Shown here: positions 1 to 5,234 of the stretch, piece by piece
Layout: each line of letters opens with the position of its first letter
Position numbering within the stretch: position 1 is the first letter of the stretch
Source of the DNA: GCA-2748575 sp033722575
GTDB lineage: Bacteria; Pseudomonadota; Gammaproteobacteria; Pseudomonadales; Ketobacteraceae
Length of the DNA: 5,234 nucleotides
Reading direction: 5' to 3'
Assembly (NCBI GenBank): GCA_033722575.1
Contig: JAWVYU010000359.1
Span: forward strand, 1 to 5,234
Translations under genes and position numbers: made by a program
Notes under the pieces: model-generated
Told to the model about the DNA's origin: nothing
The model's database searches: none
The model's input: only the letters and a program-made list of their open reading frames with translations

Positions 1-2220
1 CAGCAGGCCATCCGGGAAAGATCTGCCTCTGCCACCGTGAAGCAGCTGGTGGAAACGTTGGAGGATGGGCCCGATTCCCCGATTCCCGCCCCCCTTTACT
101 GCGATATTCTGGACCAGCAGCGGGATCTTCTGCACGAGCCTGCGTGGTGCGATACCATCACTCACCAGATTGCCCAGTTCTGCGCCGCCTATTTTGACCG
201 TGATCAGGCCGACTGGCGCCCCGATCAACAACAGGCGCTATACGCCAGCTGGCGTCATACCCTGATGCATGATCACAGCGTGGCGCTGCTGATGAAGGCA
301 TCACAGATCCCCGGGAAAGCGAAAACCCTGTGCGCCGATCCTGCCGAGCAGATACAACTGGCGCTGGAACAACTGGGCATTGATCCGGCTCACTGGCAAA
401 GCTACCTTGAGGCCGTGTTGCTGCGTGTGAGCGGCTGGGCTGCCTGGTGTGCCTACCGCCGCTGGCAGGCGCGACTGGAACAGGGTGAGGATGACACGCT
501 GATTGAATTGCTGGCCATTCGCCTGAGCTGGGAGTGCCTGATCGACGACGGCAAACGGTTTCAGGGATCCGTATGGAACCGCTGGCAAAGCGCCTGGCGG
601 GAGCATTTCCAGGCTGGCGACAGCACCGGGCAGCAAGTTCACCTGCTGTGGCAGCGGGCCCATGAGATCAGCTATCAGCAGACATTGCTGGGCAAGCTCC
701 TGAACACCGATAATATCCCTCTGGAAACGGTAGAGCCTAAGGTGCAGGCGGTCTTCTGTATAGATGTTCGCTCCGAGGTATTCAGGCGACACCTTGAAGC
801 ACAGTCACAGGAGATACAGACTCTGGGTTTTGCCGGGTTCTTTGGTTTACCCATCAGCTATACCCCCCTGGGCACCGCCGCAGAAAGACCGCAATTACCC
901 GGCCTGCTGGCGCCAGCACTGGCCATAACGGACAGCTGCGGCCATCAGGAAACGGATCGCAAAATCGCGCTGCAACGCACCACCTCCCTCAGTAAGATTT
1001 TTAACTGGAAGCCGTTCCAGACAGTCCCCGCCTCCGCCTTCACTCTGGTGGAAACCCTGGGGCTGGGTTACGCCGGCAAACTGATCAAGCGCAGCCTGCC
1101 AGGCACAGGCGCTGCCGCCGGTAGTGACAACCTGGGCCTGAAAAGAGCGCAATCAGAAAGCCTGCGACCAACCCTGGATGGTGCCATCACCGGCGGTGTC
1201 GGCGAACAGGTGACGTTGGCGAAGCAGGTGCTCACCGGTATGAACCTGACACAGGGCCATGCCCGCCTGGTGCTTCTGGTGGGTCACGGCTCCCAGAACC
1301 AGAACAATCCCCAAAGAGCCGGACTGGATTGCGGCGCCTGCTGTGGTCAGACCGGCGAAGTGAATTCCCGCGCGCTGACCCAGTTGCTCAATAACCCGGA
1401 GGTTCGTCAGGGGCTGGCGGATCAGGGAATCCATATACCGGAGTCCACCCGGTTCGTTGCGGGCCTGCATAACACCACCACCGATGAGGTAAATCTGTTT
1501 GATGTTAACCAGGTGCCTGACACTCACGCCGCGGATCTTGAGCTGATCAGGCTGCAGCTGGCTGATGCCGGCAAGGAAGCCCGCAGGGAGCGGGCACCGG
1601 CACTGGGGCTGGCACACCTTACGGAAAAGCCCGCTGCTCTCAACAAGGCGATCCGGAAACGCGCCAACGATTGGGCACAGACCCGGCCGGAATGGGGACT
1701 CGCCAATAATGCCGCATTCATCGTGGCACCCAGATCAAGAACCCGCGGTATCAATCTGCAGGGGCGCAGCTTTCTGCATGAATACGATCACCGCCATGAT
1801 CCGGAAGGCTCGCTGCTGGAGCAGATCATGACCGCCCCCATGATCGTAACCCACTGGATCAACATGCAGTATCACGCCTCCACCGTGGACAACAAACGCT
1901 ACGGCAGTGGTAATAAAACCCTCCACAATGTGGTGGGAGGCCGCCTGGGGGTTTTTGAAGGCAACGGTGGTGATCTGCGGATCGGTCTGGCCTGGCAATC
2001 CGTTCACGACGGCGAACAGTGGCGCCATGAGCCCCTGCGCCTTACGGTGGTGATTGATGCCCCGCAGGCAGTCATAGACCGGATTATCGACAAACACCCA
2101 ATGGTAAAAGCCCTGCTCGATAACCAGTGGCTTTACCTGGTCCGCCTGGCGGGAAATGACTCAGCCCTTTACCGGAATAGCAGCTGGCAAACCTGGCAGC
2201 ATATCATCGAAAAAACCTGA
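1..2220 (+). CDS. dabA: DabA, inorganic carbon transporter subunit (DUF2309/UPF0753), N-terminus outside window
   Basis: Predicted cytoplasmic subunit of the DabAB complex, in which DabA has a beta-carbonic-anhydrase-like zinc site and DabB is a NuoL-like membrane protein. Together they convert CO2 to trapped bicarbonate using a cation gradient. Numbering from the GTG at 37, the four zinc-site residues known for the family are visible: C241 and D243 in FCIDVRSE, H417 in VGHGSQ, and C432 in LDCGACCG. The 15-residue gap between His and the last Cys matches Halothiobacillus DabA2. Other family blocks are FAGFFGLP (about 270), EWGLANNAAF (552-561) and YGSGNKT (622-628). The frame stays open from base 1 to the GTG, and family members are about 800-830 residues against 739 codons here, so roughly 80-100 N-terminal residues lie upstream and the GTG is probably internal. 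The C-terminus is complete (TGA 2218-2220). DabB is absent from the window and would be expected upstream. The family assignment is firm; the transport role is inferred from relatives. Confidence 0.93.
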   Translation, partial: QQAIRERSASATVKQLVETLEDGPDSPIPAPLYCDILDQQRDLLHEPAWCDTITHQIAQFCAAYFDRDQADWRPDQQQALYASWRHTLMHDHSVALLMKASQIPGKAKTLCADPAEQIQLALEQLGIDPAHWQSYLEAVLLRVSGWAAWCAYRRWQARLEQGEDDTLIELLAIRLSWECLIDDGKRFQGSVWNRWQSAWREHFQAGDSTGQQVHLLWQRAHEISYQQTLLGKLLNTDNIPLETVEPKVQAVFCIDVRSEVFRRHLEAQSQEIQTLGFAGFFGLPISYTPLGTAAERPQLPGLLAPALAITDSCGHQETDRKIALQRTTSLSKIFNWKPFQTVPASAFTLVETLGLGYAGKLIKRSLPGTGAAAGSDNLGLKRAQSESLRPTLDGAITGGVGEQVTLAKQVLTGMNLTQGHARLVLLVGHGSQNQNNPQRAGLDCGACCGQTGEVNSRALTQLLNNPEVRQGLADQGIHIPESTRFVAGLHNTTTDEVNLFDVNQVPDTHAADLELIRLQLADAGKEARRERAPALGLAHLTEKPAALNKAIRKRANDWAQTRPEWGLANNAAFIVAPRSRTRGINLQGRSFLHEYDHRHDPEGSLLEQIMTAPMIVTHWINMQYHASTVDNKRYGSGNKTLHNVVGGRLGVFEGNGGDLRIGLAWQSVHDGEQWRHEPLRLTVVIDAPQAVIDRIIDKHPMVKALLDNQWLYLVRLAGNDSALYRNSSWQTWQHIIEKT

Positions 2221-2292
2221 TCGAAACAACGCAAGGTTCGACTATTCATTAAAGGGAACAAGGTTTAGGATCTGGATGATGTCAAACGCATC

Positions 2293-2299
2293 AGGAGGA
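2293..2299 (+). promoter_or_regulatory. Ribosome binding site of the HPF-like gene
   Basis: AGGAGGA lies seven bases before the ATG at 2307. It is a near-perfect Shine-Dalgarno sequence and supports that start. It suggests efficient, independent translation rather than coupling to dabA, which ends 86 bases before the ATG. Confidence 0.8.
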
Positions 2300-2306
2300 A
2301 GATCCG

Positions 2307-2654
2307 ATGAAAACTGAGGTTAATGCAATTGGTTTCACTCTCACAGAAGCGCTTGAGCAGTATGTTGATCGCCGCATCAGGTTTGCTTTGGGTACCTACT
2401 CAAACTACCTGAAATGCGTGATCGTTCGACTCTCAGATGTAAATGGACCAAGAGGTGGTCATGACAAATGTTGCCAGATTCAGTGCATATTACCGGGGCT
2501 TGCAGATGTGGTTGTTGAAGATACTACAGCAGACCTCTATCTCACCATCAACCGCGCTGCATCCCGTGCGAACCGATCAGTCGCCAGACAGATCAAACGG
2601 CGGCAATCCAGGGCCTTCAAGACCGGCCTGCCGCGCTCCGCAATGGGAAGCTGA
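2307..2654 (+). CDS. HPF/RaiA-family ribosome-associated protein (short form)
   Basis: A 115-residue protein of the S30AE/HPF/RaiA fold, whose members bind the 30S decoding region and promote ribosome hibernation or protection in slow growth. Seen in the sequence: a first strand and helix (residues 2-28, including LTEALEQYVDRRIRFAL), a second strand YLKCVIVRLSDVNGP (34-48), then GGHDKCCQIQC (50-60), then ADVVVEDTTADLYLTINRA (66-84) leading into a basic helix (about 85-103, with RQIKRRQSR). The run VRLSDVNG-GG-DK-C followed by VVVEDTTADLY-I-RAA is characteristic of the family. It lacks the C-terminal dimerisation domain of long HPF, so it resembles the short gammaproteobacterial type. The C-terminal tail is basic. 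It has four cysteines (37, 55, 56, 60), three of them clustered. A hand count over 2341-2580 gives 118 of 240 G+C (49%), lower than neighbouring genes. The exact subtype (Hpf, YfiA/RaiA or another paralogue) cannot be told, so no symbol is given. Family membership is likely; the ribosomal role is inferred. Confidence 0.85.
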   Translation: MKTEVNAIGFTLTEALEQYVDRRIRFALGTYSNYLKCVIVRLSDVNGPRGGHDKCCQIQCILPGLADVVVEDTTADLYLTINRAASRANRSVARQIKRRQSRAFKTGLPRSAMGS

Positions 2655-2682
2655 AAAGCGGCCCCATAACAGATTCCACAGA

Positions 2683-2688
2683 TAAGGA
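2683..2688 (+). promoter_or_regulatory. Ribosome binding site that decides the yccA start
   Basis: TAAGGA lies seven bases before the ATG at 2696 but only one base before the in-frame TTG at 2690. Normal Shine-Dalgarno spacing therefore favours the ATG as start and makes the TTG unlikely. Confidence 0.7.
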
Positions 2689-2695
2689 TTTGACT

Positions 2696-3367
2696 ATGAA
2701 CACAGAATTTGCCAATCCACGGACCGACTCGCTGCAGTCGGCAGTGGCCACCCATAAAGTCTTGCGTAACACTTACAGCCTGCTGTCCATGACCCTGTTA
2801 TTCAGTGCCTTGACCGCCGGCGCATCCATGGCAATGAATCTGCCCCACCCGGGACTGATCATTACCCTGGTGGGTTACTTCGGATTGCTGTTTGCAACCA
2901 CCAAATTCAGAAACTCCGCCATGGGCCTGGTGTGCGTGTTCGCATTGACGGGTTTTATGGGATACACCCTGGGACCAATCCTGAATGCCTATCTCAGCCT
3001 GGCTAACGGAGGACAGATTGTCATGACGGCCATGGCCGGTACGGCGGGTGTTTTTCTCGGTCTGTCCGGCTATGCCCTGGCCAGCAAGAAAGATTTCAGC
3101 TTTATGGGCAGCTTTCTGTTCGCTGGCATTATCGTTGGTTTCCTGGCGGGACTGGCGGCTGTCTTTCTGGAAATGCCCGGGCTGTCACTGGCCGTATCAG
3201 CCATGTTTGTGCTGCTGATGTCAGGACTGATTCTGTACGAGACCAGCAATATTATCCACGGTGGGGAAACCAACTACATCATGGCAACGGTTACCCTGTT
3301 TGTCGCCATCTTTAACCTGTTCACCAGTCTGCTGCACTTGCTGGGATTTATGAGCGGGGATGAGTGA
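2696..3367 (+). CDS. yccA: YccA, Bax inhibitor-1 family inner-membrane protein
   Basis: A 223-residue integral membrane protein of the BI-1 (UPF0005) family; E. coli YccA is 219 residues. The E. coli protein is a substrate of the membrane protease FtsH and, when stabilised, protects the jammed SecY translocon from FtsH. Strongly matching blocks are THKVLRNTYSLLSMTL (19-34), HPGLIITLVGYFGLLF (51-66), GFMGYTLGPILNAYLS (86-101), and the signature YETSNIIHGGETNYI (181-195) before the last helix. About seven hydrophobic segments are visible: 27-48, 53-69, 76-96, 107-127, 137-158, 162-181 and 194-217. The N-terminal tail of about 25 residues is hydrophilic, as in E. coli, where FtsH engages that tail. 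The aspartate found in the last helix of many BI-1 proteins is Ala204 here (it is Ser in E. coli YccA), and Glu182 may replace the other member of the pair. It begins 41 bases after the HPF-like gene with no terminator seen between them, so co-transcription is possible. The ATG is chosen over TTG 2690 because of ribosome binding site spacing. Identity is confident; the FtsH link is by homology. Confidence 0.94.
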   Translation: MNTEFANPRTDSLQSAVATHKVLRNTYSLLSMTLLFSALTAGASMAMNLPHPGLIITLVGYFGLLFATTKFRNSAMGLVCVFALTGFMGYTLGPILNAYLSLANGGQIVMTAMAGTAGVFLGLSGYALASKKDFSFMGSFLFAGIIVGFLAGLAAVFLEMPGLSLAVSAMFVLLMSGLILYETSNIIHGGETNYIMATVTLFVAIFNLFTSLLHLLGFMSGDE

Positions 3368-3433
3368 CAGCCCCGCCAAAGGCCTTCAAGTTCCATCATT
3401 TAACGCAGATATTACCTTTTCTCCCTTACCTCC

Positions 3434-3456
3434 CTGCCCGGAATTACTCCGGGCAG
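3434..3456 (+). terminator. Hairpin between yccA and ilvD, possible terminator
   Basis: The left arm CTGCCCGGA (3434-3442) and right arm TCCGGGCAG (3448-3456) form a perfect 9-bp stem with a 5-base loop, 66 bases after the yccA stop. It is the only strong hairpin noticed in the 170-base gap. The following bases (ACTGCTTCC) do not make a proper T run, so it is not a canonical intrinsic terminator on the + strand. On the opposite strand the trailing sequence is purine-rich, so it does not terminate that way either. It could be a weak terminator, an mRNA 3'-end stabiliser for yccA, or a leader structure for ilvD. Confidence 0.45.
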
Positions 3457-3527
3457 ACTGCTTCCAACCTGTGGGTGCCATCTGGCGGCCAGTCATGTAG
3501 TCTGTCAGTTCACAATACCTGAACAGC

Positions 3528-3532
3528 AGGAG
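3528..3532 (+). promoter_or_regulatory. Ribosome binding site of ilvD
   Basis: AGGAG lies five bases before the ATG at 3538. This fits normal spacing and supports that start, which also gives the usual IlvD N-terminus. Confidence 0.75.
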
Positions 3533-3537
3533 ATCCC

Positions 3538-5211
3538 ATGACCGACAAACGCAAACATTCAGCCAAAGTGGTCGACGGTATCGAAAAAGCACCGGCACGG
3601 GCCATGTTACGGGCCGTTGGCTTCAGCGATGAAGACTTCAGTAAACCCCAGATCGGGATTGCCTCTACCTGGAGCATGGTAACCCCCTGCAATATGCACA
3701 TTAACGAGCTGGCAGATGCCGCCTGCGAAGGCAGCGATCAGGCCGGCGGAAAAGGGGTTGTTTTCAATACCATTACGATTTCCGACGGCATCTCCAACGG
3801 CACGGAAGGCATGAAATACTCCCTGGTTTCAAGGGAAATTATTGCCGACTCCATTGAGGCAGTGGCCGGCTGCGAGGGCTTTGATGGTCTGGTGGCCATT
3901 GGCGGGTGTGACAAAAATATGCCGGGCTGCCTGATCGGGCTGGCACGGCTCAACCGGCCTTCGGTGTTTGTTTACGGAGGCACGATTCAACCGGGCACCA
4001 ATCACACCGATATCATTTCGGTGTTTGAAGCCGTAGGCCAGCATGCCCGGGGCGACCTGACACCCATCGAAGTAAAACAGATAGAGGAAACCGCCATTCC
4101 CGGCCCCGGCTCCTGCGGCGGCATGTACACGGCCAATACCATGGCATCCGCCATAGAAGCGCTGGGCATGAGCCTGCCCGACAGCTCCGCCCAGGAAGCA
4201 GTGTCCGATGCCAAACGGGACGACTGCCAGCGCGCCGGCGCAGCGGTAATCCGGTTGCTGGAACAGGACATCAAGCCCACCGATATCATGACCCGGAAAG
4301 CTTTCGAGAACGCCATTACCGTGGTTATTGCCCTGGGAGGCTCCACCAATGCGGTATTGCATTTACTGGCAATGGCCCATGCGGTGGACGTGGAACTGAC
4401 GCTGGATGATTTTACCCGCATCGGGCAGCGGGTTCCGGTACTGGCGGACCTGCGCCCCAGTGGTCGTTACATGATGTCGGAACTGATTGCCATTGGTGGC
4501 ATTCAACCACTCATGAAAATGCTGCTGGATAAAGGACTGCTTCACGGTGATTGTCTGACGGTGACCGGAAAAACGCTGGCAGAAAACCTGGCGACCGTAA
4601 AACCTTATCCGCAAGAGCAGGATATTATCCGCTCTTTTGATCAGCCCATTAAGTCCACCAGCCACCTGGTCATACTGAAAGGCAACCTGGCGCCGGAGGG
4701 TGCGGTGGCCAAACTCACTGGCAAGGAAGGATTGTGCTTTACAGGTACCGCGCGGGTATTCCACTCCGAGGAAGAAGCCCTGGACGCCATCCTGGATGGC
4801 ACGGTGGTGAAAGGCGATGTCATTGTCATCCGATACGAAGGCCCCCGGGGCGGCCCGGGCATGCGGGAAATGCTGAGCCCCACCTCCGCCGTGATGGGCA
4901 AGGGGCTGGGGAATGATGTTGCCCTGATTACCGACGGCCGCTTCTCCGGTGGCAGTCATGGCTTCGTGGTAGGCCACATTACACCGGAAGCCATGGACGG
5001 CGGCCCCCTTGCCATTGTGGAGACCGGGGACGAAATTACCATCGATGCCGACAATGCCGAAATCCGCGTCAATCTGAGCGACGACGTGATCCGCCAGCGG
5101 CTGTCCCGGTGGCAGCGACCTGCGCCCCGCTATACCCGGGGTGTACTGGCGAAATTCGCCAAAACCGTGGCGTCGGCCTCAGAAGGAGCGGTGACCGACA
5201 AAGGCCTGTAA
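3538..5211 (+). CDS. ilvD: Dihydroxy-acid dehydratase
   Basis: Cytoplasmic enzyme that dehydrates 2,3-dihydroxy-isovalerate and 2,3-dihydroxy-3-methylvalerate to the 2-keto acids that precede valine, leucine (and pantothenate) and isoleucine. Complete at 557 residues, it is of the shorter IlvD class and not the roughly 616-residue E. coli class. Three cysteines in family positions would hold the Fe-S cluster: C51 in TPCNMH, C124 in GGCDKNMPGC, and C193 in PGPGSCGGM. The magnesium site is D83 (ISDG), D125, K126 (carbamylated in relatives) and E444 (GMREMLSP). The catalytic base is S470 in DGRFSGGSHGF. The N-terminal cluster-binding domain spans about 1-370 and the C-terminal beta-barrel domain the rest. 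The shorter class usually carries a [2Fe-2S] cluster; that is inferred here. Other IlvD/Edd members (phosphogluconate or sugar-acid dehydratases) are less likely because the N-terminus (AMLRAVGFSDEDF) and the TISDGIS-GTEGMKYSL block are typical of IlvD. No other ilv gene is present in the window. No frameshift or missing active-site residue was seen. Confidence 0.97.
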   Translation: MTDKRKHSAKVVDGIEKAPARAMLRAVGFSDEDFSKPQIGIASTWSMVTPCNMHINELADAACEGSDQAGGKGVVFNTITISDGISNGTEGMKYSLVSREIIADSIEAVAGCEGFDGLVAIGGCDKNMPGCLIGLARLNRPSVFVYGGTIQPGTNHTDIISVFEAVGQHARGDLTPIEVKQIEETAIPGPGSCGGMYTANTMASAIEALGMSLPDSSAQEAVSDAKRDDCQRAGAAVIRLLEQDIKPTDIMTRKAFENAITVVIALGGSTNAVLHLLAMAHAVDVELTLDDFTRIGQRVPVLADLRPSGRYMMSELIAIGGIQPLMKMLLDKGLLHGDCLTVTGKTLAENLATVKPYPQEQDIIRSFDQPIKSTSHLVILKGNLAPEGAVAKLTGKEGLCFTGTARVFHSEEEALDAILDGTVVKGDVIVIRYEGPRGGPGMREMLSPTSAVMGKGLGNDVALITDGRFSGGSHGFVVGHITPEAMDGGPLAIVETGDEITIDADNAEIRVNLSDDVIRQRLSRWQRPAPRYTRGVLAKFAKTVASASEGAVTDKGL

Positions 5212-5234
5212 CCTCGCGGCTATGGAAGGCAGGG

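Larger units (their letters stand above)
3368..3537. other. Intergenic region yccA-ilvD
   Basis: 170 bases without a gene. It contains a pyrimidine-rich run (about 3416-3435), the hairpin at 3434-3456, a small 4-bp CTGG/CCAG stem at 3482-3492, and the ilvD ribosome binding site. No convincing -35/-10 pair was found by eye. No leader peptide rich in Ile, Leu or Val codons was found either, so classical ilv attenuation is not supported. Confidence 0.6.

Noticed and set aside
301..792. Long open frame on the minus strand inside dabA
   Set aside because: It is antisense to strongly conserved DabA coding sequence, has no recognisable domain, and is a composition shadow common at this GC content.
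2221..2241. Inverted repeat TCGAA/TTCGA just after the dabA stop
   Set aside because: Only 5 bp pair across an 11-base loop and no T run follows, too weak for a terminator.
2243..2271. Possible promoter TATTCA, 17-base spacer, TAGGAT before the HPF-like gene
   Set aside because: The spacing is right, but the match to TTGACA/TATAAT is only about 3 of 6 and 4 of 6, which is no better than chance in this much sequence.
2272..2294. Small stem pairing CTGATG-like bases with CATCAG at the edge of the HPF-like gene's ribosome binding site
   Set aside because: It has only six pairs with a bulge and a 10-base loop. A thermosensor or translational switch cannot be supported.
2690..2695. TTG at 2690 as the yccA start
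   Set aside because: It lies one base after the AAGGA core, while the ATG at 2696 has normal spacing and gives a length close to E. coli YccA.
3482..3492. CTGG/CCAG mini-hairpin upstream of ilvD
   Set aside because: A 4-bp stem is expected by chance.
4843..4860. GC-rich palindromic run within ilvD
   Set aside because: It lies in conserved coding sequence (GPRGGPGM), where Gly, Pro and Arg codons explain the run.
4363..4977. 204-codon open frame on the minus strand inside ilvD
   Set aside because: It is fully antisense to conserved IlvD sequence, including the E444 motif, and its translation has no family resemblance. It is a shadow frame.

Overview
The window looks like chromosome of a gammaproteobacterium, plausibly a marine heterotroph of the Marinobacter or Hahella kind. 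This is inferred from three things: a YccA very close in pattern to the E. coli protein, a gammaproteobacterial-type DabA, and moderately high GC (about 60% in the rows of dabA and ilvD I counted by eye). The sequence alone does not fix the genus. All four genes lie on the + strand and no RNA gene, CRISPR array, insertion sequence or phage element was seen.

Layout: (1) positions 1-2220 hold most of dabA, the cytoplasmic zinc-site subunit of the DabAB inorganic carbon (CO2 to bicarbonate) accumulation complex. Its N-terminus, and any dabB partner, lie before the window. (2) After 86 bases comes a small HPF/RaiA-family gene (2307-2654), predicted to bind ribosomes, with visibly lower GC than its neighbours. 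(3) After a further 41 bases comes yccA (2696-3367), a seven-helix Bax-inhibitor-1 family inner-membrane protein whose E. coli relative is a substrate and modulator of the FtsH protease. (4) A 170-base intergenic stretch follows, carrying one perfect 9-bp hairpin. (5) ilvD (3538-5211) is complete and encodes dihydroxy-acid dehydratase of valine, leucine and isoleucine synthesis. The last 23 bases hold nothing identifiable.

How they fit together: the DabA, HPF-like and YccA genes run in the same direction with short gaps, and the last two could share a transcript. The hairpin may separate them from ilvD. No direct biochemical link joins the four genes. A loose inference is that the first three serve cell physiology (bicarbonate supply, ribosome hibernation, membrane protein quality control), while ilvD is a housekeeping biosynthetic gene. 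I found no clear sign of an undescribed system. The points most worth a second look are the dabA neighbourhood, the low-GC HPF-like gene, and the U-poor hairpin ahead of ilvD.
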